Made by a program: the position numbers and the translations under genes. DNA of 64,000 bases from Prostheceraeus crozeri (lineage: Eukaryota; Platyhelminthes; Polycladida; Euryleptidae): positions 434,001-498,000 of the forward strand of contig CAJQUW010002148.1 in assembly GCA_907163375.1 (NCBI GenBank), in the 5' to 3' direction. Positions 49,028 to 60,840 of this stretch are shown here, one piece after another. A model generated the notes under the pieces. It saw nothing but the letters and a program-made list of their open reading frames with translations. It had not been told where the DNA came from and searched no databases. How positions within the stretch are numbered: position 1 is the first letter of the stretch; the number at the start of each line of letters is the position of its first letter.

Positions 49028-50892
49028 TTTTAGAATGCCTCAAGGATAAAGAAGGGCGGATCGTTTTTGAAGAGATTGAGCAAAGTAAAATGTGGAGAGA
49101 CCACATGGAGAGCATCATGAACCAAGAGAACAGTTGGGATGGCATGGTGGAAGCAGATGTAGTTGAAGGACCAATTTTCAAGGTTGAAAAAGAGGAGATC
49201 GGAAAAGCATTGAGGAGTATGAAGAATGGCAAATCTGGAGGCCCTACCGCTGTTGTGAAGGAACACCTAGTTGCTTCTTCCCACGGTTTGGAAGTGATGC
49301 ACCAGATTACAAATGAAATCTTGCAAGGAGCCAGCATACCGAAAGATTGGAGGGAGAGCACCCTAGTACCGATTTACAAAGGCAGAGGTAGCAGAATGGA
49401 ATGTGGTTCGTATCGGGGTATAAAATTGTTAGAACATGGTATGAAGGTTGTCGAACGTGTGCTTGAACGAAAGCTTCGAAGCATCATTGACATCAGCGAC
49501 ATACAGTTTGGATTCATGCCTGGGAGAGGAGCGATTGATGCCATTTTTATCGCCAGAAGAATGCAAGAATGCTACATCGAGAAGAAAAAGGATCTTTACA
49601 TGTGCTTTGTTGATCTTGAGAAGGCTTTTGACAGGGTTCCTCGACCAGTGATCGCTTGGGCACTCAGAAAACGCCTAGTGCCGGAATATCTAGTCCAAGC
49701 CGTTATGAAATTGTACGAGCATCCAGTGACGAAAATCAAGTTTGGCAGAAGTGCGAGTTTGTCGGACAGCTTTAGCGTTGGAGTAGGAGTTCATCAAGGT
49801 TCTGTTCTTTCACCGCTGCTCTTCGCCACTGTTCTAGATGTCTTATCTGAATCTGCTCGAAAGGAGGCGCTATGGAATATATTGTACGCTGATGATCTGG
49901 TGTTAATGTCGGATTCTATGGAGAGTTTGGAAATTGCATTCAATGACTGGAAGAAAGTGTTCGAAAACAAAGGTCTGAAAGTAAACATCAAGAAAACGAA
50001 GGTGATGAGAGCGAGTGGTGGTCAAAAAGTAATTGATGAGGCCAAGCAAGATCCGTGTGGAGTGTGCCGCAAGCGTGTAATGAGAAATTCTGCACGATGT
50101 AATTCATGTCGAAAGTGGGTACATGCCAGGTGCGCAGGCGTAAAGAGATTCACGAAGACCAAAGGAGATGGATTTGTCTGTACGTCGTGTCAGCGAAGTG
50201 ACGGGGAAAGTGAGATGAACAGCACGAATGAAGAGTATATGAAGGGTATTGAGAAGGTGGAACGCTTTTGTTATCTCGGTGACACAATCAACAGTGGTGG
50301 TGGATGCGAGATAGCAATTGACAGAAGATGCCGTCTTGGTTGGATGAAGTTTAATCAGCTCTCATCAGTACTATGTGGAAGACGCTTTACTAACAGACTA
50401 AAAGGAAGAATTTATAAAGTATGTATCCGGCCAGTCATGACCTACGGCTCAGAGACATGGAATATAAGATCTGCGGAAGAGGGTGTCCTCCGAAGAACAG
50501 AGCGAGCCATGATAAGAAAAATGTGCGGAGTAAAACTGGCTGACAGAAAGAGCACTGACGAATTAATGAAGCATTTGGGTTTGACGGAGACGGTTGTTGA
50601 GGTGGTGAAAAGGAGTAGCTTAAGATGGATGGGTCACATCCTGAGAAGAGATGATACACATCCACTTAAGAAAGCATGGACCTTTGAGAAGGAGGGAAGA
50701 CGAGAAAGAGGAAGACCAACCACGTGGAAGAGCATGGCGCTGAGGGAGTGCAAAAGAGCTGGTCTGAACGCAGAAGATGCAAGTGATCGAGCGAGATGGA
50801 GGAATGGCGTGTCAGCGTGGTGCGAACGTCAGTAACCCCTCGCAAGAGGGAAAAATGCTGACGAAAATAAATGATGATGATGATGATGGTAT
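49028..50892 (+). mobile_element. 5'-truncated LINE with open RT frame (RTE-like)
   Basis: The copy begins within the region upstream of the RT (CLKDKEGRIVFEEIEQSK from 49036) and ends with AATAAATGATGATGATGATG, a short-repeat tail like those of RTE-type elements. The endonuclease is missing through 5' truncation. The long open frame suggests recent arrival compared with its neighbours. Confidence 0.85.
49090..50835 (+). CDS. LINE reverse transcriptase with inserted PHD-like zinc finger
   Basis: The 581-residue frame is uninterrupted. RT landmarks: LVPIYKGRGSRMECGSYRGI, GFMPGRGAIDAIFIARRMQE, CFVDLEKAFDRVPRP (about residue 172 on) and the catalytic YADD at 266-269. Between the RT thumb and the C-terminal domain lies a cysteine-histidine cluster (residues 323-367: CGVC ... 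CNSC..WVHARC ... CTSC), a PHD/treble-clef-like pattern. The C-terminal part has YGSETWNIRSAEEGVLRR and LRWMGHILRRDD. The protein would copy LINE RNA at a nicked target, but this copy lacks its endonuclease. The first residues continue a frame that began upstream, so the ATG is not the true start. Confidence 0.88.
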   Translation: MWRDHMESIMNQENSWDGMVEADVVEGPIFKVEKEEIGKALRSMKNGKSGGPTAVVKEHLVASSHGLEVMHQITNEILQGASIPKDWRESTLVPIYKGRGSRMECGSYRGIKLLEHGMKVVERVLERKLRSIIDISDIQFGFMPGRGAIDAIFIARRMQECYIEKKKDLYMCFVDLEKAFDRVPRPVIAWALRKRLVPEYLVQAVMKLYEHPVTKIKFGRSASLSDSFSVGVGVHQGSVLSPLLFATVLDVLSESARKEALWNILYADDLVLMSDSMESLEIAFNDWKKVFENKGLKVNIKKTKVMRASGGQKVIDEAKQDPCGVCRKRVMRNSARCNSCRKWVHARCAGVKRFTKTKGDGFVCTSCQRSDGESEMNSTNEEYMKGIEKVERFCYLGDTINSGGGCEIAIDRRCRLGWMKFNQLSSVLCGRRFTNRLKGRIYKVCIRPVMTYGSETWNIRSAEEGVLRRTERAMIRKMCGVKLADRKSTDELMKHLGLTETVVEVVKRSSLRWMGHILRRDDTHPLKKAWTFEKEGRRERGRPTTWKSMALRECKRAGLNAEDASDRARWRNGVSAWCERQ

Positions 50893-51045
50893 GGGTAGTT
50901 ATTTTTCTATACTGACTGTGCTTATGCCTCCAATCAGTGATATGCACGAAAATGCATTGGAAGACAATCAGATTCAGCTAAGACTTGGTGCTGTGTTTTA
51001 CAACAAAATGACGATTTGTTCTAAATGTGTTTAGCTTCTTAAACA

Positions 51046-53831
51046 CAGGGTGGCGGCCAAATTTCAAGATTCAAATTCCCGGGCTATATCATCGAATTTT
51101 CAAGCTATTTTATATATTGACCAGGTATGTTATTCCAATTACACCGATCAAGAATTATCCGGACACTTCTCTAAACTATTTTCATCATTAAATTTGAGAC
51201 ATTTCCTGTTTGAATTTTGCCACCAAATTTGTGTGTAGATATGCCTTTCCTCAATGACCTGCAGTCAGTGAGATCTGATGATGATTTCATATCGATAGAA
51301 AAGTTAATTTCTTGAACTTTCCAACGATCAAATAATACTTCATTATCATTGAGATTCATCAAATTCTAGAAAATTGTATTTAGCCGATTTATCAGGCTGA
51401 AATTTTCAAGCATGTTAAGTTGAAGCAACAACCATGATATAACCATGATATCAAAATACATATGTTAATGCAATAGCACGATGACACCAAGTTATCAACA
51501 AGAGAAACCAGAAAAACTGCCACACTAGACGAGGACCGTGAAGGTCAGAGGAATTCCTTTTTATCACCTTTTGTATCAGTTTGCATAGAAACAAAGGACG
51601 CATGGTAACCGTCAAATATAAAGTTTGTGTCTGAAGTTTCCATCAATGTCAGGTATAATACTGCAGAATCAATGTCTCGATATTTCTTGATTCAAGGGAT
51701 AGCAATGACAGTCCAGCACAGTAATGCTACCTCTGCATTGAAGACAAATAACATCGCATTAAACGATGGCAGAAGTTTCTTTATCTGGTTTGATTTGACT
51801 CAATGTGACTTTGCATTCCTCGTCATCAAATTATTCAACTTGCTTCTTCTTCACATTGTATAATTAATACCGTCAGATTATTTTAATTAGTGTGTATTGA
51901 AATAATATTCAAAACTGTGCCGATAACAAATTTGTAAAATGTTTGGTAATTAATTGAGAATGCAGTTTTTGAATATCACGTCTGAAAAGGCAATTAACTA
52001 CTTCAGCCCTTGCATGCTTGAAAGTTGAAGTCTGAAAAATTGACTAAAAGCAAAAATTATATGGAAAAAGTTGTAAAATTACATGAATCAGTTGATGAAA
52101 ATTAAATATTATGCATATTTTGCGATCATTAGAAAGTACGAGTGCGAATAATGACCCCTTCTATCGTTGGAAAATCACTCATCTCACAAACAGTTCACGG
52201 GCTACAAGCCACTGAAAAAAGGTCTGATTATCTGTGCTAGCTTAAAAAAAGATAACCGGCTGAATACGTGACTAAATGTATATTGCGCATGCATTCTTCA
52301 TTCTTTAAGTTCATTCTTTAATGGTTATGATTATTTTCAAAATCAATAGGCTCAATAATGTAGCTGTCATAAATTTTTCAATAGGCCATCAGTCAATGCT
52401 GCGTTCCTGAAATATTTTTTTGGCCATCGATTGGTAATGCGGTGCACTTTGTAAGAAATACATACGTGTATGTCGCGGCTAACCGGCAGGAAAGGTCTGA
52501 GATAGCTGGGTCTTTTTTCTAGGCACATGGAGGGCTAGCAAAATGTCTGATAAATTAGCTAGAATGTTATTTATTGACATATTTTTCGCGTTTCTGGTAT
52601 AATCGGGATCGGAACAGAGAGCAAAATCTTATCCGCTCGCGGAAGGTCCAGTTGGCTTCATATACTAGCGACCCAGATATTTGGAAGCGGTGGTCTACGA
52701 GTATATATAAGTCCCTTTGGCTTGGGTGGCCTTCCTGTCATGATTTACTGAGGTTTTCGAATTCATCACCCTCTCACCTAGCTTAGCCATTGACTTTCAT
52801 TCGAAACATCAATGAAAACTCTGATGCCCTTTTCTCTCAGTGGCAATTTTGTTGCATGATTTTGGACTGATATCATCCTCAACTTGGTGTGGATTAAGGT
52901 GCATAAGTAACCTTCAGTGCTCAATTGTAATATTCTTACTTAGATTATTTATTGCTCAAAAAGTTGTGCTTTCGCAAAAAATCTTTCAACTGATGAAATT
53001 TATTGCTCAGGATAAACGATTATTTAGATATTACTTTTTAAGTATATATTTAGAGGCTGCATAATTTGCCATATTACGAGTATGCTACGAAATTACATGC
53101 AAGCACATTATAAAACACAAAAATCAAAAGGTTTCTTTTGCGACCCCTGTCCATTGATTGCAACTTTATACTTGCACGTACAAATTATAGTCGACACAAT
53201 TGCCTACACGACTTCAATGTGGTATGAACAGCCACAGATTGCTTTTAAAGAATGCAACCATTATATACTTATTTGGAAAACTTTCAGCGATGTCACTATC
53301 AGCGACGCTTTTGTTGTAAAGGCCTTAATTCATTTTGACAAAGTAAGTGTGGAAAAATCAAGGAATGTTGATGGAAATTATAATTAGAATTGTTCAGAAA
53401 ATTAACACTTAACATTATTTTCTTAACAATTCTAATTATAATTTCCATCAACATTCCTTGATTTTTCCACACTTACTTTATCAGTGACGCGTCAACGACA
53501 TAATCATCACCTCACAGATATCATTGACAATCATGTGAAAATGAAAGAAATTTATGAAGTCTTGAATATTCCATCCAGATGTTGCGCATATTTACTTGAT
53601 TACATCAATCAGGATTCGAAGACATTAAATAGAAATAGTGGCTTAATAAGTCATATTACTTGTTGGTTAAAAATTTAGAAATTATGTTCATTGAGCTTAG
53701 AGATAAAAATTACGAAATGACATTCCCGGGCAATTTAAGGGCTAATTGGCCATTTCGCTAAAATTTAAGGGCGATTTTTCCCGGGCCCCAACAAAATTCC
53801 CGGGCGATTCCCGGGCTCGGCCGCCACCCTG
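51046..53831. mobile_element. hAT-like element with 6-bp target duplication
   Basis: The ends read CAGGGTGGCGGCCAAATTTC (left) and CAGGGTGGCGGCCGAGCCCG (right, minus strand). An exact TAAACA flanks both sides (51040-51045 and 53832-53837). The right subterminal 130 bp hold at least five CCCGGGC words. No transposase was recognised among its short frames, so it is probably non-autonomous. A very exact hairpin (53340-53479) lies within. Six-base duplications fit a known minor group of hAT elements, but this is inferred. Confidence 0.75.
53340..53479. repeat. perfect 55-bp inverted repeat, 30-base loop
   Basis: Bases 53340-53394 and 53425-53479 are exact reverse complements of each other, with a 30-base AT-rich spacer. 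No mismatch was found over 55 positions. It begins inside a short open frame and turns back on it, so it looks like a recent foldback duplication. Confidence 0.95.
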
Positions 53832-54232
53832 TAAACAATATGAGCTGCATGACCTATAGAGACGGTTCTACACGCCGTAGTACTTCTCACTAAAACACAG
53901 ACAATTGTCACTTTACCGAAAACCTCAGCCTGCTCCCATTGGATGTGCTTTCTGTGATCTTGTCTGACAGGAATTGGTACCAGGTAAACCTCGACAGATA
54001 TGCAGTTTCCCACTAGCCATCGGAGTACATCATTCTGTGAAAGTTGCTTGTTTGGTTTCGAGTTGGGGCCTGACAATATGTCGAAGGGTCTGGGTCGGAG
54101 CTGTGGTAGCTGGACCACGGCTCCGAAACCCTGATTCTTATGCTTCTAGAGGACTGTTTCATAAATAATGGCACAAAAGAGTTAACCTATTTTCAAATGT
54201 AATTTTCGTGTTGAATTTATGGTTCAATTCTA

Positions 54233-56013
54233 CAGGCCTCCCAGCGCTCCTAGCTCATGAAAAAAAGGAAAAATAGGAATTTTTAATCAAAAAATAGGAG
54301 AAAAATAGGAAGTTTTCCGAAAAAGTAAGAGAAAAATAAGAAATTTATATAAGTCTCAATGAGAAAGTAGGGTGAAATTCCAGGGCTTAATGTCATTTAA
54401 AATCTCGTAAGTATAGTTAATGACATATTTCCGAAAGTAATTTAATGGAATGTAATAAAAATGCAGTACATGGGCTTGAGTTAAATCATAGCGAAAACTG
54501 AAACAAATCGCTGACTGTATTAAATTGCAAAATATTAATCTGTTTGATAGGAATTTCTGTTCGATTAAGAGTAACAATCTCTGATATATAAAAATCTGAC
54601 TAAATAGTGAAAAGAAAACAAAAAGTATCACGCCTCAACCTGAGAAAAAATCAACGGAAGAAAATATAGGGTAACTTGGTTATACTGTATCACGAAGTGC
54701 GCTTCCTTTTGAGAACGAACGCTTCGATCATTGTCAGCTTCTTTTCCACTTCACGCTGAGTTGCCCTCGTCTTCGCAAACTCATTCTGAGTTTCTATCAA
54801 TTTACTTTCCGCGGTCTCTATCATCGCTTGTGCTACAGCTATTTGTGTTGTGTCATTTGCTTTAACCGCACTCTTCAGCTTGTCAACAGCTTCCGTCAGT
54901 AATTCATTCCCAGACATCATCAGTTGGGTGCTGCTTGCTTCTTCCTTCTCCAGCCTGGCTTCCTTCTCTTTCAGCTTTTCTGTTTTCTTTGTGATCGCAT
55001 ATTTTCTAAAATCATTTTTCTCCTGTTCTTCACTTTCTTTTTCAGCCAGCTCTCGCTTCTTTCTCTCCTCTTCCCTTCGCCATTGCTCGTCTTCCAAGCG
55101 CAGCCAATAGCTCCTATGAGCTTGTCTAACCAGACGGATGAATTCATTGATGATGGAATTTGCATCCGGTTTGCCTCCATGTGAGCACGGATGGAGAAGG
55201 TCCTCTCCACCTCACTGTTTCCGTGAGACAGTGATAGCACCTTTTCCCGAGATTTCCCAACTGCTTGTACTTTTACTTTCCTAGACTGTTCTTCGCTTTG
55301 AAAATCCCCGTCCAGTCAACACTCATCACAGCTTCGGTGCTGGTGATGTCATCCACCATGTAGAGCCTCCATTCGTCCACGAGTTGATCACAACCTACCA
55401 ATAGCTTTTGCCAGTCTGTGAAATGCGTCGACTGATAGAACACCTTTCTTTTCTGGTTGGAAAACTGATGCATCGCGTATGATTGGGTTTGTCAGGGGCA
55501 GTACCTTTTGTAGATAGACGATGATTGTGATGTAGAGTTTCTGAAACCCCAGGAGAATTTGGTGCTACAAACCTTGGTTCAATTTCATCAAACAGTCTCG
55601 TGTATAGTCGCCGATTCCCATTTCCTTCAACTCAAGTTGATTTTCAACCAGGCAGACGTTGATGTCCTTCACGCTTCGGTTTGAACTCTTGCTTGACTTT
55701 TCATAATTCTATTTATCAATATCTAAAGAAATTCAACCATTCGATCGTGCAGAACATGGATCATTGTTTGCCATGACTGAAGTGGTATCATGACGTCATC
55801 AAATGTGGTCGCAGCAAAGGAGAGAAAATTCAATAACGTCACCATCGTCGGTTGTTGAAATCCTGTTTTTCGATTTTGATATATCGTGTTTTCTTCATGT
55901 CATCCGGCAGATTCTTGGGAATAGACGATGAAGCACTCCCTAACGGACTTGAAAAAATAGGAAATAGGAAGAAAATATGAAATATAGGAATAATAGGAGC
56001 TCTGGGAGGCCTG
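54233..56013 (-). mobile_element. hAT-like element with 6-bp target duplication and coiled-coil protein
   Basis: The ends read CAGGCCTCCCAGCGCTCCTA and, on the minus strand, CAGGCCTCCCAGAGCTCCTA. ATTCTA flanks both sides exactly (54227-54232 and 56014-56019). Both subterminal regions are arrays of AAAAATAGGAA-type words, probable binding sites. The interior codes on the minus strand for the end of a hAT-like protein. It sits 100 bp from the outer end of the 48092-54133 element. Confidence 0.85.
54690..55710 (-). pseudogene. hAT-type C-terminal region fused to a coiled coil (broken)
   Basis: In minus-strand order: a segment with FTDWQKLLVGCDQLVDEWRL and SVDWTGIFKAKNSLG (55273-55473); the dimerisation-like motif LSLSHGNSEVERTFSI (near 55230); and a long charged coiled coil (54690-55097: WRREEERKKRELAEKE ... 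EKLKEKEARLEKEE) ending in FVLKRKRTS, a basic tail. HGN.EVER.FS is the hAT C-terminal motif found in many uncharacterised invertebrate proteins. The upstream catalytic part is absent and the remaining parts lie in several frames. Confidence 0.65.
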
Positions 56014-56019
56014 ATTCTA

Positions 56020-58484
56020 ATACACGATATACCATATGAAACTTTGTGTTTCATAGATTATTTTGGCATATATTTCACTTTCATAACTGGTCAGTTGTGT
56101 TCAGTGGACATCATGAAAAAAAATGTAGGCTTTCATTGATGCAAGATTTTAACATGAAGACGATTTTTTAATGAAAATTGACTGACAGTGTGAGCTATCG
56201 AGCTATCAGTCAGCTTCATCATGACGTAAAGATTTTAGGGTTCATTGAATGTACAAAAAGATGCAGCACTGCTAAGTTTTGGCGAAATAAAATGCTGCTA
56301 AAAAAGTCTGACACGATTTTTTCCTTGATGAAGATGCTCAGTTTCAATAAATTTTATGCCTTGTGAAAGGATGTGCTTAGTACTTTTATTTGGCAGAGCG
56401 ATTAGGTTGTGTCTGGTCAGTTGTGGCCAGCAGACTTAAAAGTATGAATGTTTATACATTCATATTCAACATCATGTTTATACGCAGTCAATACATTCAC
56501 CGATGCCTACAGACGAAACTATGCAACACAGAAAATCCAGATTATCACCATTGAATCAGGCTCGTGTTAAGCTTTCAGATGACATTATATTTTTCGATTT
56601 TGGACAGCATTTGGTGCAATTTCACTCAGTTTGCACTTTTACCAAAATTGGCAGAATTGCGCAATCTGCTGGATAAAACAATATTTTTAATGGTCAACTG
56701 CACACAACTTGATAACTTTTCTTGAATAAACACTGGAGTTTTCAGGTTTGGATTTAAAAGAATGCTGGTGTTATCAGCTCCACGAATATGTCAGTTTTAT
56801 CAAGATCGGCCAATCCGTTCACTGGCCGAACGGATTTGTGTTATTACCATAGTCTGTCATTGGGTGATTCAACATTCCCCTCTCTTGAGGTCAGAGATTT
56901 CGAATCTTGGATCAGACAAAGGATGGTCTCGTCTGCAGTCTGCGCCTGTTGACAACAGACAATAGCATTTTTATCGTGAGGATTTGTGACTCCTATATGT
57001 CTGTTCGTCATCAAAGAGTTTTGTTACCGCAGCAAAGAAGACTTAGATGCTACAACAATGCCTCTGTGAAATTTTCCAGGTATTCATTAAGTTGCTCGGG
57101 CTATGTTGTGAAACTTTTGAGCTGTTTCATTTCTCTTGATGTACATCCTGTCATATACCGCTCGCTGTATTGACTAATAAAGTTAACTTTTCTGTTCTTT
57201 TTTTCTTTTTAGTTAGCTATCAACGTACGATTAAATTGGATGAGAAGATACAAAACATAAGAATTTTTAGGCTGTGCAACGATTTATGAAACGGTCTGTA
57301 GGCACACTATATGAATTACGAGTGTATACTTGCAAAACGGAAAAAAGCTTTTTACTGAAACCTAAAAATTTTCGGGTAACCCTACATCCCCTACCCTATA
57401 TTTTTAATCCATATTTGCACGAAAATGACCATTCCATCACCAAATCCGCGAAAATCCACGGAACCGTTCTACTGCTGTAGGCTATTCCGCATTCCACTAA
57501 AGAGAAGCAACCGGACAGAACTCTGAGGCCGATGCTTCTCACATCGCTGCTGCCAGATCACATGGCAGCCACAGGACTCTAGCTCGCTGAGGGTGTAACA
57601 CATACCGCATTGAACCACCTATCTTGAGTGTGAATGCATCAATGTCATTGAAAATATTGATTACCGTCCAGAATCATATCAGACACTGGAGGAAGGAGAA
57701 TATATAATTCTGCTAGCAGGTGAGTACCATTAAAGGATAACATATCTCGTGATATATTCGTCAGCTGCAGGCAACCACTGAGCAACTCTTCTCATTGGTG
57801 AACTTAATACATTGTCTCATGCTTTCGGTCGCATTGATTTGAAAAAAAAACGCAAGAAGCTGAGTTTTATCTATCATGTTTTCTTAGAGTTGATGGTGAC
57901 AACACTTGCATTCAAATGCGTCATGATATGAGCACCATGTCACAGCAAGCGACGTGCGTATTCAAAAACTTGATAAACAAGGCTTAAAAGTGGTCGCTAA
58001 ATTCCTCAGTTCCACAAGTGTCTATGTTATTAACCGAAGTCAATGATATAACCAGAAACAAGACATAACATTACAGGCCGTCAAGTCAGCTAACCTTTGC
58101 ACTTTTAGAGGAAAATGGAATAGTTCAATGATTCAGATTATCGCCGCATTTCATTCTTTTCCTCCTTCAGTGACTTTTTTTATTGAATCAAGTGATAAAC
58201 GCAATGGCATGGGTCCACCGATGACTTAAAACCAGTGAAAACTGATGGGCCATTTGATGGGACTGCTGGGTCCCAAGACCGACCAGTTTCTACGTAAAAA
58301 ATGCCCTACGTAATAACATTTCACGGTGTTTAGTTATGAGAACAACTTCAGCAACGTGTTGCCCATCCTTTCAGAAGCGCTTTGTTCGCATTGGTTTATT
58401 TCAGCAATTTACTGAAACAGTTGAATTATTTCTGTGAAATTACTCCCTGTTATGTCGGTAAGTGGCAGTTGAATCAATTACAGC
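56020..58484. other. no gene recognised; one Tc1-like terminus near 57276-57297
   Basis: ATTTATGAAACGGTCTGTA at about 57280-57298 resembles the Tc1 terminus at 10610, in inverted orientation. A weaker partner GACTGTTTCATAAATAATGG lies at about 54152. The rest has short frames only. Confidence 0.35.
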
Positions 58485-58918
58485 CAGTGTTTTATCCAGC
58501 CCTGTTTTGAGGGGAACTTCCCCCTAAATGTCAGAATTCTTCACCCCCTATGATGGAAGACAATTAAAATCACACATTAGATGAAGGGTGTAGCTGAAAA
58601 TGTTTCAGATCGGCTTTTCAATCGCCTTTTTGCTGTTAAATCGCTTAAGTAACGCTCCGGTGGCTGCAGACCGCGCTTCACTCGTGAGCGGGAGCTATCT
58701 ATTCATAGAAAAAGCAAGATTCATGATCCTTGTTGCAGCGAGATGTAATCACTTTTGCTGACACGCGTATATGTAAATGTAGTCAATGATGTAATGTAAT
58801 GTTATGATACTGATGCTTAATTGATGTGAATTATAGTGGCGATCAAATAAATAACTTTCAGACAATAAAGTAATGATTATTTTGTAACAAGTAATTAGCT
58901 ATAAGTTACAATTTAAAA

Positions 58919-60639
58919 CAGGGTTGGCTTTTAGCCGGCTAAAACTGGTTTTTGCCACTAAGTGGTAAAAACCAGGCAAAAACCGGTAAAAACCGGTTAA
59001 AACTAAAATTCAGAAAAATCAGTCTATTTCATCACGAAATGATCGACAGCAAGTTGTGGTTTGAGTATGACGATACATGCAGGTTTGCAGTTTGCAGCTT
59101 TTATCTTCCAAAACATGACATTCATTCTGTGATATAATCACATGATACGTTTTTATAACGAACGACATACGATGTTGTCTTTGTTTAAGATTGCTCAGCC
59201 CTTTTCTTATGATTTAAGAACAAATGTAGACTTCAGCACCATTCTGGCTCTTTGGTTCATGTAACAGAAGTTGTTAGATACTCCCAGAATTATCATCAAA
59301 TGAATGAAAAAATGAGACTAAATATATGAATAAAAATGGTTTATACATAGAACTAAATTAAGCAAGCCACTGTCTTCATATGGACGAGCTACAATAATCG
59401 CACTGTCATTCTTCTGTGTTGAGTGTTCAGCAAGAATGCAGTGTATTTTAATTGTAGCTTAGGTTTCATCAGATCTAGATTTCAACCCAGGTCTCATAAA
59501 CGCATAGAAAACACTATCAAAAAGTCTACACCGGAAAATCTCAGCTCCCAAATCAAGCAATCAAGCAAATCACCTAGAATGCAGTTCTACTTTTTTAGAA
59601 GTAAGCTGAATGTACTAATGCTTGTGACTATAGCAGGAAATCATGCTTTGCAAGAACAAATAATAATTTAATAACATAGTTCGCACCAGCAATCTTGAGA
59701 AAGTGAGCTATAGTGCATGGCTGAACAGCTTCAGTTATAATCTCAACAAAAGAACATGTCCAGTAAGCTGTAAAATTGAACTTGTTAATAGAATCTGAGA
59801 GCGACAAACAATTTTGACATAATTGTGATGTACAAGTCTGTTTAAAGTTCTTGAAATTTCCATATTTTGAGCTCAAATTTGATTTCGTTATTGAATTCGT
59901 TTAACATAGCCTCATCTTCTATACGTGTGAGGGTAAATTACCATGACATGAAAAATGTTGAAGGGCAAAATTTTTAATCTAGTCCTTCTGGGAGTGAAGG
60001 ATGAATTTCAGTAATATATTTATAATATATTATATATATATATATATATATAAGGTAATTTTAGTACTATTCGCGTAATCACAATGGGCATGGGACATTC
60101 GCATTATATTTAGAAGACAAGCTATTTTATGAGATCAGCAGGGAGGTTAATCGTTGAAATCCGAAGTCATATTTCTACATTTTCTTGCTTTCATGGAATG
60201 CCTGTTTTCGATCTTTTATATAGAGCTTAAGTGAATAAGTGATTTGCTCCCAGCATGAACGTCTGTTGCATCTTACAATGAAAGAAATTCGCAAAGCACC
60301 AAAAGGTGTGCACGCTTAGAGGAATGCACAACAGCTTTATGACAATATTTTTTATTCTTTCACCTATACTTGGAACATTTTCTTGATTGAAATATGATAT
60401 TGACAATCAAAAAGTAAAAGTAAAGTGAACTTATTGCGACTAACGTTCATCAATAAAGAAAGGAGTGACGATGATCCTTTATATTGCATGTATCCAAAAA
60501 AACTGAAGTAGTAATGCTGGAAAAATAGTTTTAGCCAGTTTCTGCCAGTTTTAGCCAAAATGGTGACAAAAGCTGGTGTTTTTTTACCATGTTATTACCA
60601 GGTGGTAAAATCCAGGGTGGTTTTTACCGGCCAACCCTG
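58919..60639. mobile_element. hAT-like element (inner), non-autonomous
   Basis: The termini are CAGGGTTGGCTTTTAGCCGG and, minus strand, CAGGGTTGGCCGGTAAAAAC. Flanks ATTTAAAA (58911-58918) and ATTTAGAA (60640-60647) match at seven of eight bases, a hAT-type duplication. The subterminal regions are rich in GGTAAAAACC words on both sides. No transposase was found. Confidence 0.75.
59413..59500 (-). repeat. diverged copy of the 42077-42250 SINE-like repeat
   Basis: GTGTTGAGTGTTCAGCAAGA and AATGCAGTGTA parallel GTGTTGAATGTTTGGCAGGA and AATGCAGAGTGTA at 42 kb, same orientation. The match fades within 90 bp. Confidence 0.4.
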
Positions 60640-60840
60640 ATTTAGAACATTTCTATCGTCTCGAAATTTTAGGCCTAAAATAGGCATACTTATATCGGCA
60701 TGTTTTTGAAATATTCATGTTGAGGCCCATTTATATTGTGCATAAGGAATTGCAATTTCCCATTGCCTGATGAGATGCATTAACTTTCAGAACCCCTTAA
60801 GGAACCTCCCCCTGAACCACTAGGAGTGGACAAAACCCTG

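Larger units (their letters stand above)
48092..54133. mobile_element. hAT-like element, enlarged by nested insertions
   Basis: The left end CAGGGTGTCGGAGCCGGAGC (48092) and right end, read on the minus strand CAGGGTTTCGGAGCCGTGGT (54133), form a 20-bp imperfect inverted repeat. Flanks ATTCTATT and ATTCTTAT agree at six of eight bases, compatible with an old 8-bp hAT duplication. A LINE (49028-50892) and another DNA element (51046-53831) lie inside. What is left of its own interior is about 1.4 kb, with no recognised transposase. Confidence 0.55.
58485..60840. mobile_element. hAT-like element (outer), interrupted
   Basis: The left end CAGTGTTTTATCCAGCCCTG and the right end, minus strand CAGGGTTTTGTCCACTCCTA, form an imperfect inverted repeat. 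GGGGAACTTCCCCC / GGGGGAGGTTCC words follow on both sides. Flanking eight-base words (ATTACAGC and CTTCTAGC) agree at only five positions, so the insertion is old. A second element (58919-60639) lies inside. Confidence 0.55.
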
